In this document: positions 7,767-16,229 of the stretch, one piece after another
Numbering within the stretch: the stretch's first letter is position 1
Layout: every line of letters begins with the position of its first letter
NCBI GenBank assembly: GCA_030064845.1
Contig: JASJEC010000088.1
Location: 1 to 49,377 of the forward strand
Origin: Kiloniellales bacterium
GTDB taxonomy: Bacteria; Pseudomonadota; Alphaproteobacteria; Kiloniellales; JAKSDN01
DNA: 49,377 bases
Direction: 5' to 3'
The notes under the pieces: model-generated
The model's database searches: none
Seen by the model: only the letters and a program-made list of their open reading frames with translations
What the model was told of the DNA's origin: nothing
Translations under genes and position numbers: made by a program

Positions 7767-9467
7767 TTACGGTGCCTCGTGCCGGAGCCCCCACTTCACG
7801 GCGGTCTCCGGCGTCTCGATCTCGCCGCTCAGCACGACCTGCCGGCAGGGCTGCGCCTTGCCGGGACTGCCCAGGTAGACGCTGTCCTCGAGGCCCACGA
7901 TCGCGCCCTTGGCGCGCAGGCGCCAGGTGCCGCCGCGGGGCAGCTGCAGGACGGCGGAGTTGTTCTCGCCGGCGATGACGTGAACGTCTGGGTGGAGGTG
8001 GAAGCGGAGCACGAAGTGCCGCCCGCCCTTGCCCCTTAGCCGGTCCTCGCCGCGCAGGTCCTCGCCGTTCGCCGAGAGGAAGAGGCGGCGGTGGTGGATC
8101 TGGCCGAGGCGGCGGCGGTAGCCGTCGTGGCTGCAGTCCAGCCAGGTATTGCCCTCGCTCTCCTCGCGCCGGCTGAAGACGTTCTCGGGCCGGCGCCGGA
8201 GCGTGCCGTCGCGCGCCAGCTCCGCGCTGTTGGTGTCGTCGATCACCAGGGTCGAATGGGCCGCCGTGCTGCGCTGGATCTCGCTCCAGGGCCCGTCGCC
8301 CAGGTGGGCGCCGCAGTTCACGATCAGGCGCTCGCGCCCGATGCTGACCTCGAAGCCGAGGGTCCCGGCGTGGGCGTGTCGGTCGAAGCCCGGCGGCGGC
8401 GGCGGGCCGCAGTCGACCAGCACGACGGCGCGGCCGGCCTGGAGGCGCTGGAAGCCGCTCTGCGGTGCGCTGGTCATGGGCACGCCCTTCACCGCCGCGC
8501 GCTGCAGCATCATGTCGATGTGCAGGCTGTTGCCCTCGTCGCCGCCGTTGAACAGCGCCAGCCCGCCGTCGCCGTGGGTCAGCAGGCGCAGCACCGGCGC
8601 CATCTGGGTGATCGCGGTCTCCAGGTTGGCCGGCACCTCCAGCCCGCCGGCGCTGAGCAGTGCGCGCAGATCGATCAGGTCGCGCAGCACTTCGCAGTGC
8701 AGGCGCGGGTTGCGCTGCACGTGGCCGCCATCGACCCGGATCTGCGCCGAGAGCTCGCGCTCGAGCAGCTCCAGCCCGCGCCGGCACCAGGACCCGCGTT
8801 CCGGCAGGCAGACGCCGGCGAAAGTCAGGCCCTTGATCGCGGCGATCGCCTCTGCGCCGGTCAGCCCGGCCGGCAGGACCCGCTCCAGGTGGAGCGCCTG
8901 GCGCTCGATCTCGCGCAGCAGGCTCTGGCGGAACTCGACCGTGCCGCTGCTGCCGAAGAACTCGAAGTGGCTCAGCCAGTGACAGAGCCGGCGCCCGGCA
9001 ATGGCCGGGTTCCAGATCAGCGATTGCCAGGCGACGGCGTTCTCGGCGATCCAGTCGGCGACCAGCCTACGCGCCTGGCGCCGCGCCCCGTCGCCGCCGG
9101 CGGCGCGCAGGTTCCGCAGCCAGGCGAAGTCGTTGAGCGCCGCCCGCCAGCGCGGACCGGTGTCCGCCGGCCGCCACAGGGGGCTCGGGTCCTTGTGGGT
9201 CTCGCCGTGGAAGCTGAAGCGGCCCTCGATGATCGCCCGCCCGGCCTCGGCGTTGCCGGGCCAGGGGTCCGAGACGGTCACCGCCAGGCGGGTCGGCGTG
9301 CTCGGCGACAGGCTGCGCGGGTAGAACGGCAGGGTGAACAGCGGCTGGCGCGCGGCATAGCCGATGCGCTCCATCATCAGCTCGCGCGGCAGCCGGCTCA
9401 GGCTCTGCATCTCGGTCCAGGCGGAGCGCGCCTCGCGGCCCCCCCGATCTCGGCTCATTCCGGACAT
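7767..9467 (-). CDS. Heparinase II/III family protein
   Basis: A 566-aa protein of the alphaproteobacterial heparinase II/III group that is usually encoded next to purH; the role in these bacteria is not settled (polysaccharide lyase-like). The N-terminal helical part (residues ~25-300) contains SDPWPGNAEAGRAI, WRAALNDFAWLRNL and ERGSWCRRGLELLE. The C-terminal beta part has the family signatures AGRAVVLVDCGPPPPPGFDR-HAHAGTLGFEVS, STAAHSTLVIDD and RRRLFLSANGEDLRGED-like strands. His/Tyr catalytic candidates are in HAHAG and AAHST. Start ATG 9467 has GAGAGG upstream; ATG 9458 is a close alternative. It is 36 bp from rpe, probably in one operon with rpe and rsmB. Confidence 0.9.
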   Translation of the reverse strand: MSGMSRDRGGREARSAWTEMQSLSRLPRELMMERIGYAARQPLFTLPFYPRSLSPSTPTRLAVTVSDPWPGNAEAGRAIIEGRFSFHGETHKDPSPLWRPADTGPRWRAALNDFAWLRNLRAAGGDGARRQARRLVADWIAENAVAWQSLIWNPAIAGRRLCHWLSHFEFFGSSGTVEFRQSLLREIERQALHLERVLPAGLTGAEAIAAIKGLTFAGVCLPERGSWCRRGLELLERELSAQIRVDGGHVQRNPRLHCEVLRDLIDLRALLSAGGLEVPANLETAITQMAPVLRLLTHGDGGLALFNGGDEGNSLHIDMMLQRAAVKGVPMTSAPQSGFQRLQAGRAVVLVDCGPPPPPGFDRHAHAGTLGFEVSIGRERLIVNCGAHLGDGPWSEIQRSTAAHSTLVIDDTNSAELARDGTLRRRPENVFSRREESEGNTWLDCSHDGYRRRLGQIHHRRLFLSANGEDLRGEDRLRGKGGRHFVLRFHLHPDVHVIAGENNSAVLQLPRGGTWRLRAKGAIVGLEDSVYLGSPGKAQPCRQVVLSGEIETPETAVKWGLRHEAP

Positions 9468-9503
9468 ATCGCCCGACCTCTCAGTCCGCCTCGCGCGGCC
9501 GCG

Positions 9504-10169
9504 CTAGGACCCGCCGCGCAGCCGTTCGATGTTGCCGGCGTAGGCCTCCGGCCCGCCGCGAAACGTCGCGGTCCCGGCGACCAGCACGTCGGCGCCCGCG
9601 CCGACCGCCCCGGCCGCGGTCTCGAAATTGATGCCGCCGTCCACCTCGAGGTCGATGGCGCGGCCGGTCTCGTCGATCATTTGCCTGAGCGCCGCGATCT
9701 TGGCCAGCGCGCCGGGGATGAAGGCCTGGCCGCCGAACCCGGGGTTGACGCTCATCACCAACACCAGGTCGACCTCGTCCAGCACCGGCGCGACCGCCTC
9801 GACCGGCGTCGACGGGTTGAGCGAGACGCCCGCCTTCTTGCCCTCGGCCTTGATCAGCTGCAGCGTGCGGTGCAGGTGCGGACCGGCTTCGGGGTGCACG
9901 GTGATGATGTCGGCGCCGGCCGCCGCGAAGCCCGGCACGAAGGCGTCGACCGGCGAGATCATCAGGTGGACGTCGAAGGGCAGCTTGGAGTGGGGCCTGA
10001 GGGCGCGCACCACATCGGGGCCGATCGTCAGGTTGGGTACGAAGTGGCCGTCCATTACGTCAATGTGGACGTAGTCGGCTCCGGCCTGCTCGATCGCGCG
10101 CACCTCCTCGCCCAGCTTGGAAAAATCGGCGGCGAGGATCGAGGGCGCGATTCGCACGTCTTGCTGCAT
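9504..10169 (-). CDS. rpe: Ribulose-phosphate 3-epimerase
   Basis: Interconverts D-ribulose 5-phosphate and D-xylulose 5-phosphate in the pentose phosphate and Calvin pathways. The 221-aa TIM barrel is full length and has the diagnostic motifs [54 protein letters not shown] and LEVDGGIN, which supply the metal ligands (two His, two Asp). ATG 10169 follows an AAGG. It lies between rsmB (75 bp upstream) and the heparinase gene. Confidence 0.97.
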   Translation of the reverse strand: MQQDVRIAPSILAADFSKLGEEVRAIEQAGADYVHIDVMDGHFVPNLTIGPDVVRALRPHSKLPFDVHLMISPVDAFVPGFAAAGADIITVHPEAGPHLHRTLQLIKAEGKKAGVSLNPSTPVEAVAPVLDEVDLVLVMSVNPGFGGQAFIPGALAKIAALRQMIDETGRAIDLEVDGGINFETAAGAVGAGADVLVAGTATFRGGPEAYAGNIERLRGGS

Positions 10170-10244
10170 GGCGCCTTGGTATCAGCAAGCGTGAAAGGCC
10201 GCAAGCGGGCGGCGCGGCCGGGCGACGGCCGAGGACCGCCTCGT

Positions 10245-11549
10245 CTATGTGCGGCGCAGGCGGCAGCCGTAGAAGCCGTCCATGCCGCCCTGGGCCGCCA
10301 GATGGCGGGGCAGGGTCCGAAGATCGCCTTCGGGCGTGACCATCTCGGGAAGCGGGACATCATCCTGGCGCAGCGGGACCCGTTCGGCCGGCGCGCCGCT
10401 TGCGAGCAGGGCCGCGACGCGTTCCGGGCCTTCCTCCGGCTGCAGCGAACAGGTCGCGTAGACCAGGAGCCCGCCCGGCCGGACCATGGCGAGCGCCGCC
10501 TTCAGCAGGTCGTCCTGCAGCGCCGTGACGGTACCGAGCTCGGCCGACTTGAGCCGGGCGATATCGGGGTGGCGGCGGATCGTGCCGGTCGCGCTGCAGG
10601 GGGCGTCGAGTAGCACCGCGTCGGCTGGCGCCTCCGGCCGCCACGCGCGGGCGTCGGCGCAGACCAGCCGGGCGCTGAGCTCGAGGCGCTCCAGGTTCTC
10701 TCTCAGACGTTCCAGTCGCGGCGCCGAGAGCTCGACCGCGGTCACCTCGGCGCCGGCCGCGGCGAGCTGGGCGGTTTTGCCGCCCGGCGCGGCGCAGAGA
10801 TCGATCACCGTCTTGCCGGCGAGCGCGCCAAACAGGCGGGCCGGCAGGGCGGCGGCGGCGTCCTGGACCCACCAGGCGCCGTCGCCGTAGCCGGGCAGCG
10901 CGGCGACGTCGCCGGTGCCGGGCGGCAGGCGTAGGCTCCCGGTCGGCAGGACCGTCGCGCCGAGCCGTTCGGCCCAGGCCTCGGCCGGCTCCTTCACGGT
11001 CAGGTCGAGCGGCGGGTCGGCCAGGTGGGCCTCGGCGATCGCCCGTGCGCCGGCCCCGCCGTAGGCCGCCGTCCAGGCGTGCCAGAGCCAGTCCGGCGTG
11101 TTCAGCCTGGCGGCGTCCTGTCCGGCGGCCAACTCGGGCCCCTCCCGTGCGGCGCGGCGCATGACCGCGTTGACCAGGCCGCGGAATCCCGCCAGGGCCT
11201 GGCCGCGCGCCAGCGACACCGTGGTGTCGACCGCGGCGTGGGCCGGGGTCTCGAGAAACACCAGCTGGCAGAGCCCGAGCCGCAGCAGATGGCGCAGCTC
11301 CGACTGCCTCGCCTTCAGCGGCTTGTTCAGGAAGCCGGCGAGCAGCGCGTCGAGCTGCCCCAGCCGGCGCAGGGTCTCGGTCACCAGCTTGCGCAGGAAC
11401 GCACGGTCGCGCGGCGCCAGGCGGAGGATCGCCGGCTCCCGTGCCCAGGCCTCGTCGAGCGGCCGTTTGCGGTCGAGCACTGCGCTCAGCAGCCCGAGCG
11501 CGAGGGCGCGCGCGTCGGGCGGTCCGCTTCTGTGTCGCGGCTTTTCCAT
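10245..11549 (-). CDS. rsmB: 16S rRNA (cytosine-C5) methyltransferase RsmB
   Basis: Methylates C967 (E. coli numbering) of 16S rRNA. The 434-aa protein has an N-terminal NusB-like helical domain (residues ~10-150: LALGLLSAVLDRKRPL, ETPAHAAVDTTVSLAR). The C-terminal SAM methyltransferase domain shows DLCAAPGGKTAQLAAAG (motif I), LLDAPCSATGTIRRHPD (motif IV with Cys) and VYATCSLQPEEG (motif VI with the catalytic Cys). The ATG at 11549 has only a weak ribosome binding site. It is divergent from mtoX across 123 bp and precedes rpe on the same strand. Confidence 0.95.
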   Translation of the reverse strand: MEKPRHRSGPPDARALALGLLSAVLDRKRPLDEAWAREPAILRLAPRDRAFLRKLVTETLRRLGQLDALLAGFLNKPLKARQSELRHLLRLGLCQLVFLETPAHAAVDTTVSLARGQALAGFRGLVNAVMRRAAREGPELAAGQDAARLNTPDWLWHAWTAAYGGAGARAIAEAHLADPPLDLTVKEPAEAWAERLGATVLPTGSLRLPPGTGDVAALPGYGDGAWWVQDAAAALPARLFGALAGKTVIDLCAAPGGKTAQLAAAGAEVTAVELSAPRLERLRENLERLELSARLVCADARAWRPEAPADAVLLDAPCSATGTIRRHPDIARLKSAELGTVTALQDDLLKAALAMVRPGGLLVYATCSLQPEEGPERVAALLASGAPAERVPLRQDDVPLPEMVTPEGDLRTLPRHLAAQGGMDGFYGCRLRRT

Positions 11550-11672
11550 GTCGCGGCGGGTTATGACAGAGAAGTTTCCCTACGCACAGGACCAAAGCGC
11601 ACACCCGCGATGGTGGCACGCGGACCGGATTCCTGGTTAAATGAAGAAAAGGGATAGAGAGGGAGGCAGGAG

Positions 11673-12971
11673 ATGAAACCAATCAAAAAATGGCTTGGCC
11701 GATTGGCCGCACTCGTGGCGGTGGCTCTTGCGGCGCAGGTGTCGGGGCAGGGCGCCCTGGCCGACGAGACCTGCCAGTCGCCCTACATGGCCAAGATCAC
11801 GGGACAGGAAGACTACGTCTATGTCTGGACCCTGGGCGCCGAGGGCATCGGCGACGCGTCGGACAAGTTGGTCACCGTCGACGTACGGCCGGACTCGCCG
11901 ACCTACGGCAAGGTCGTTCACAGCACCTCGGTCGGCGGCCGGCACGAAGCCCACCACGGCGGCCTGACCGACGACCGTCGGCACCTCTGGGTGAGCGGCC
12001 TGGACACCAGCATGATCTTCATCTTCGACGTCGCCACGGACCCGGGGAAACCCAAGCTGGTCAGGACCGTCGACGATTTCGTCAAGGCCAGCGGCGGCGT
12101 GGTCGGGCCGCACGGCGCCTATGCCTTGCCCGGACGGGTGATCATCGCGGGCCTGTCGAACGACAAGGACCACGGCGGGCGCACCGCCCTGGTCGAGTAC
12201 ACCAACGAAGGCGACTACGTCGCCACGCACTGGATGCCCAACGTCGGCGAGCATGCCGACGGCTACGGCTACGACGTGCGAATCCTGCCGCGCAAGAACG
12301 TCATGCTGACCTCCTCCTTCACCGGCTGGTCCAACTACATGATGGACTTCGGCCAGATGCTGCAGGACGAAGAGGCGATGAAGCGCTTCGGGCAATCGAT
12401 GGTCTTGTGGGACTTCCACGCCCGCAAGCCCAAGAAGGTGTTCCACGTGCCCGGCGCGCCGCTCGAGATCCGCTGGGCCTGGGGGCCGACCCACAACTAC
12501 GCCTTCACCACGACGGCGCTGACCTCGCAGATGTGGCTGATTTATGAGGACGAGAACGAAGAGTGGCAGGCCAAGGCGGTGGCCGACATCGGGAATCCGG
12601 CCGACATTCCCCTGCCCGTCGACATCAGCCTGAGCGCCGATGACTCCACCCTCTTCGTCAACTCCTTCCTGGACGGCACTCTTCGCGTCTTCGACGTTTC
12701 GGACCCGCACAACCCGAAACAGACCTACGAGCAGGTGATCGGCAAGCAGGTCAACATGGTCTCCCAGAGCTGGGACGGGAAGCGGCTCTACTTCACCACC
12801 TCCCTGCTGGCGAACTGGGACAAGAAGGGCGAGGACAACGAGCAGTTCCTCAAGGCCTTTGACTGGGACGGCAAGGAGATGACGCCGCGCTTCGCCATCG
12901 ACTTCTACGAGGAGGGGCTGGGCCGGCCGCACATCATGCGCTTCGGCGCCAAGAGCCTCTATTCCGGCTGA
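11673..12971 (+). CDS. mtoX: Methanethiol oxidase, SBP56 (selenium-binding protein) family
   Basis: Copper-dependent periplasmic oxidase converting methanethiol to formaldehyde, hydrogen sulfide and hydrogen peroxide, as shown for Hyphomicrobium MtoX. The 432-aa product has a Sec signal (residues 1-~30, ending GQGALADE) and a propeller of the SBP56 type: CQSPYMAKITGQEDYVYVW, HEAHHGGLTDDRRHLW, GPHGAYALPG, HADGYGYDVRILPRKNV, WAWGPTHNYAF and NSFLDGTLRVFDVSDP. GGAGGCAGGAG precedes ATG 11673. It is followed at 26 bp by a SCO gene and then a MauG-like gene, the neighbours known for bacterial mtoX. The family is certain. The oxidase assignment rests on operon and signal peptide; no selenium role is implied. 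Confidence 0.88.
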   Translation: MKPIKKWLGRLAALVAVALAAQVSGQGALADETCQSPYMAKITGQEDYVYVWTLGAEGIGDASDKLVTVDVRPDSPTYGKVVHSTSVGGRHEAHHGGLTDDRRHLWVSGLDTSMIFIFDVATDPGKPKLVRTVDDFVKASGGVVGPHGAYALPGRVIIAGLSNDKDHGGRTALVEYTNEGDYVATHWMPNVGEHADGYGYDVRILPRKNVMLTSSFTGWSNYMMDFGQMLQDEEAMKRFGQSMVLWDFHARKPKKVFHVPGAPLEIRWAWGPTHNYAFTTTALTSQMWLIYEDENEEWQAKAVADIGNPADIPLPVDISLSADDSTLFVNSFLDGTLRVFDVSDPHNPKQTYEQVIGKQVNMVSQSWDGKRLYFTTSLLANWDKKGEDNEQFLKAFDWDGKEMTPRFAIDFYEEGLGRPHIMRFGAKSLYSG

Positions 12972-12997
12972 GGCGGGGCCGCGGCGGGCAGAGACCG

Positions 12998-13756
12998 ATG
13001 ATCGGATCGTTTTTTCGCCCAGGGACTTTCGGCGTCGCCGCGGTGGTCTGCGGCGGCCTTGCGGCCCTCGCTCTCGCCGCCCCGACGTCGGCCCACGACG
13101 CCAAGCACCATGCCGTGCCCAAGGATCGGGTCGAGCTCTCCTTCGGCCGCACGCCGGACTACGACTACGAGCCGCCGGTGCCGGGCAGCTATCGCCTCCC
13201 GGCCATCAAGCCGGCGGGGGACGGCGCGGTGATCGACGCCGAGGGACGGGAACGCCGTCTTCACGAGCTCGCGGCGGGCCGACTGACGGTTCTGGCCTTC
13301 ATCTACACGCGCTGCAGCGACCCGCAGGGCTGTCCGCTCTCGATCGGCCTGCTCTACGACCTGCTCTACGTCGGTCAGGAGGACCCGGCGATCGGCGACA
13401 ACCTCCGCCTGCTGGCTTTGAGCTTCGACCACGAGCACGACACCCCGGCGGTGCTGGCTGAACTGTCCGGCCATAAGGACCCTGCGCAGGCGGCCGGCTC
13501 GGACGTGACGTTCCTGACCACGGGGTCACAGGCCGATCTCGATCCGATTCTCGAGGCCTACGACCAGCCGATCGGCCGCAAGGCCGACGACGCCGACCCC
13601 TTCGGTCCCTTCACGCATCAGCTCCGCGTCTATCTGATCGACCGTCGGGGGACGATCCGCAACATCTACAGCCTCGGGTTCCTCGACCCGCGCCTGGTCA
13701 TCACGGACATCCGCACCCTGCTGCTCGAGGAATCACGGAGCGTCCCCAAGGGGTGA
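12998..13756 (+). CDS. SCO1/SenC-family copper chaperone with unusual Cys spacing
   Basis: Thioredoxin-fold periplasmic protein that delivers copper, here presumably to MtoX. The 252-aa product has a Sec signal (residues 1-~32, PTSAHDAK). The metal site is in FIYTRCSDPQGCPLS: Cys106 and Cys112 are separated by five residues, whereas canonical SCO proteins have CxxxC. The partner His is His207 in GPFTHQLRVYLID. GAGACCG precedes ATG 12998. The last codons overlap the next gene by 4 bp (GTGA), indicating translational coupling. Family call is good; the metal role is inferred. Confidence 0.86.
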   Translation: MIGSFFRPGTFGVAAVVCGGLAALALAAPTSAHDAKHHAVPKDRVELSFGRTPDYDYEPPVPGSYRLPAIKPAGDGAVIDAEGRERRLHELAAGRLTVLAFIYTRCSDPQGCPLSIGLLYDLLYVGQEDPAIGDNLRLLALSFDHEHDTPAVLAELSGHKDPAQAAGSDVTFLTTGSQADLDPILEAYDQPIGRKADDADPFGPFTHQLRVYLIDRRGTIRNIYSLGFLDPRLVITDIRTLLLEESRSVPKG

Positions 13757-14931
13757 CGGGCGTGGCCGATCTGGCCCGCGCGGCCGGGCTCGCTCTGGGC
13801 CTGCTGCTGGCCTCGACGGCCGGTCTGCAGGCGGACGGCATCGACAAGCGGGCGCTCGCGCGGCTGGCCTCGCCGCCGCTCGGTCTGCCGCCGGTCCCAC
13901 TTCCCGGCGGGGCGCTGCCCACGGCGGCGGAGGTCGCGCTCGGCCGCAAGCTGTTCTTCGACCGGCGCCTGTCCCACAACAAGACCATGTCCTGCGGCAT
14001 GTGCCACGTCCCGGAGCAGGGCTTCACGAACAACGAGCTGGCAACCCCGATCGGGGTCGAGGGACGCAGCCTCAGGCGCAACGCGCCGACGATCCTCAAC
14101 GTCGCCTACCGGGAGCGGCTGTTCCACGACGGCCGGGAGACGACGCTCGAGACCCAGGTCCTCAGCCCGCTGCTCGCGCGCGAGGAGATGGCCAACCCTT
14201 CGATCGGCTACCTGCTGGAAAAGATCGCGGCGCTGCCCGACTACGCCGGCCGCTTCGAGCGGGCCTTCGGCGGCGGCCCTTCGATCGAGCGCATCGGCCG
14301 GGCGCTCGCCGCCTGGCAGCGCACCATGATCGCCGGCAACGCGCCTTTCGACCGCTGGCGTTACGGCGGCGAGGCGGATGCCTTGACCGGGCGACAGAAG
14401 CGCGGTTTCGCGCTTTTCGTCGGCAAGGCCGGATGCGCGGGCTGTCACCTGGTGGGGCAGGATCACGCCCTCTTCACCGACCAGGACTTCCACGACACCG
14501 GGATCGGCTACTTCAACAACCAGATCAAGCCGGCCTCCCAGGCGCCCGTGCCCGTCGAGATCGCGCCTGGCGTCCGCGTGGCCTTGAGTCTGGAGGTCAT
14601 CCGCTCGGTCGGCGATCCGCCCGAACAGGATCTGGGCCGCTACGAGGTCACGCTCGACCCGGCCGACCTGTGGCGCTACCGCACGCCAGGCCTGCGCAAC
14701 CTGTCGGTGACCGCGCCCTACATGCATGACGGCTCGCTCAGAACCCTGGAGGCGGTGGTGCGCTTCTACGACGGCGGTGGCTACTACCACCCCGGGCTCG
14801 ATCCCTCGATCAGGCCACTGGGTCTTTCCGAAGAGGAGATCGCCGACCTCGTCGCCTTCCTGAAAAGCCTCGACGGATCCGGCCTCGACGATCTGATCGC
14901 CGACGCCCGGAGCCAGGCGGTCGGGAACTGA
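13753..14931 (+). CDS. Di-haem cytochrome c peroxidase/MauG-like protein
   Basis: The 392-aa exported protein has two c-type haem sites, CGMCH (Cys81, Cys84, His85) and CAGCH (Cys228, Cys231, His232), in the order and spacing of the bacterial CcpA/MauG family. Other family stretches are LGRKLFFDRRLS, APTILNVAY, FHDGRETTLETQVLSPL, RTPGLRNLSVTAPYMHDG and LVAFLKSLDG. The N-terminus (residues 1-~27) is a signal peptide. The start is GTG 13753, overlapping the SCO stop. As third gene behind mtoX it likely modifies MtoX oxidatively or removes the peroxide MtoX makes; the sequence cannot tell which. Confidence 0.9.
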   Translation: MTGVADLARAAGLALGLLLASTAGLQADGIDKRALARLASPPLGLPPVPLPGGALPTAAEVALGRKLFFDRRLSHNKTMSCGMCHVPEQGFTNNELATPIGVEGRSLRRNAPTILNVAYRERLFHDGRETTLETQVLSPLLAREEMANPSIGYLLEKIAALPDYAGRFERAFGGGPSIERIGRALAAWQRTMIAGNAPFDRWRYGGEADALTGRQKRGFALFVGKAGCAGCHLVGQDHALFTDQDFHDTGIGYFNNQIKPASQAPVPVEIAPGVRVALSLEVIRSVGDPPEQDLGRYEVTLDPADLWRYRTPGLRNLSVTAPYMHDGSLRTLEAVVRFYDGGGYYHPGLDPSIRPLGLSEEEIADLVAFLKSLDGSGLDDLIADARSQAVGN

Positions 14932-15044
14932 TCGGGCAGGCGGCGCCCCCTTGGGGAGCCGAAAAGATAGCCCCTAACCATGACAGTTTGACGTCGGGCG
15001 GTTGCGATCGACCGCCGAGACGGGAAAACTGTCGGCCAGCCGTG

Positions 15045-15109
15045 CTAGAGCAGATTCACATGTTTGGTCGGAACCGTGAGTGGTTCCGACCAAACATGAT
15101 CCGCGCTAG
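15045..15109. repeat. CTAG-bounded palindrome, single-hairpin copy
   Basis: CTAG at 15045 and 15106. Its arms contain a perfect stem ATGTTTGGTCGGAACC / GGTTCCGACCAAACAT around a 6-nt loop (GTGAGT). The outer ends, AGCAGATTCAC and GATCCGCGCT, match the ends of the double elements at 7571 and 30274. It lies in the 236-bp gap after the mtoX operon and could end that transcript. Nothing else was seen in this gap. Confidence 0.8.
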
Positions 15110-15167
15110 TCTGCCGTCCGGCGGATCGCGCCCTTGATCGTGTTGGAAATGGAGGCGGAAGGCAGCA

Positions 15168-16088
15168 ATGAGCAGCAACAGACGGGAGCTGGAAGACAAG
15201 AGCTGGATCGAGGCGGAGCTCGAGGACTCCTTCGACGAAGAACTCGAGATGGAGATCGACGACGAGCGGATCGCCCGCGAGCTCAAGACGATCACCGACT
15301 TCCGGCACAAGTCGACGCTCCACCGGCGCACCTACTTCCACGAGCTGTTTCGCCTCCAGGCCGAGCTGGTCAAGCTGCAGGACTGGGTCGTGCACAGCGG
15401 CTACAAGCTGGTGGTAATCTTCGAAGGGCGCGACGCGGCCGGCAAGGGCGGCGTGATCAAGCGCATCACCCAGCGCCTCAATCCGCGGGTCTGCCGGGTG
15501 GCCGCCCTGCCGGCGCCGAGCGAACGCGAGAAGACCCAGTGGTATTTCCAGCGCTACGTCTCGCACCTGCCGGCGGCGGGCGAGATGCTGCTGTTCGACC
15601 GCTCCTGGTACAACCGGGCCGGCGTCGAGCGGGTCATGGACTTCGCCACGGCCGAGCAGGTCGACCAGTTCTTCTACGACGTGCCGGAGTTCGAGCGCAT
15701 GCTGGCGCGCTCGGGCATCAAGCTGATCAAGTACTGGTTCTCGATCACCGACCAGGAGCAGCAGCTCCGCTTCCTGATGCGCATCCACGACCCCATGAAG
15801 CAATGGAAGCTGAGCCCCATGGATTTGCAGTCGCGGGCGCGCTGGGAGCTCTACACCAAGGTGAAGGAGGAGATGCTGGAGCGCACCAACATCCCCGAGG
15901 CGCCCTGGTACATCGTCGAGGGCAACGACAAGAAGCGCGCCAGGCTCAACTGCATCCAGCACCTCCTCGACCAAGTGCCCTACGAGGAGGTGCCGACGGA
16001 TTCGATCACCCTGCCCGAGCGGGTCTTCAATCCCGATTACGAGCGCAAGGTGCTGCCCGACGAGCTCTACGTGCCGGAGAAGTATTGA
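15168..16088 (+). CDS. ppk2: Polyphosphate kinase 2 family protein
   Basis: Phosphotransferase that moves phosphate between inorganic polyphosphate and nucleotides. The 306-aa product matches single-domain PPK2: Walker A in FEGRDAAGKGGVIKR (~residues 87-101), Walker B in LLFDRSWYNRAGVERV and a lid region with SITDQEQQLRFLMR. The family core begins around residue 48; the first ~45 residues are an acidic helical lead. GGAGGCGGAAGG precedes ATG 15168. The PHA synthase gene follows 141 bp downstream on the same strand, so both polymer-storage genes may be expressed together. Whether it makes GTP, ATP or polyphosphate cannot be read from sequence. Confidence 0.93.
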   Translation: MSSNRRELEDKSWIEAELEDSFDEELEMEIDDERIARELKTITDFRHKSTLHRRTYFHELFRLQAELVKLQDWVVHSGYKLVVIFEGRDAAGKGGVIKRITQRLNPRVCRVAALPAPSEREKTQWYFQRYVSHLPAAGEMLLFDRSWYNRAGVERVMDFATAEQVDQFFYDVPEFERMLARSGIKLIKYWFSITDQEQQLRFLMRIHDPMKQWKLSPMDLQSRARWELYTKVKEEMLERTNIPEAPWYIVEGNDKKRARLNCIQHLLDQVPYEEVPTDSITLPERVFNPDYERKVLPDELYVPEKY

Positions 16089-16229
16089 GGCGGTCGACGC
16101 CCTGCCCGACCTCAGCCGCGGCCCCGGCATCCCCGGCTGACCGACGGCCCCGCGCTCTTTGATTCGGGTCAAGGAAAGCGGTCGCCCGGTGCCTTAGGTC
16201 TTGCTCACGCGGGACATCGAGGCGGGACC

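Noticed and set aside
8091..10613. Very long plus-strand open frame (840 codons)
   Set aside because: It runs antisense to the heparinase, rpe and rsmB genes, all with clear family motifs; its own translation is low-complexity Arg/Ala/Gln/Gly typical of GC-rich shadows.
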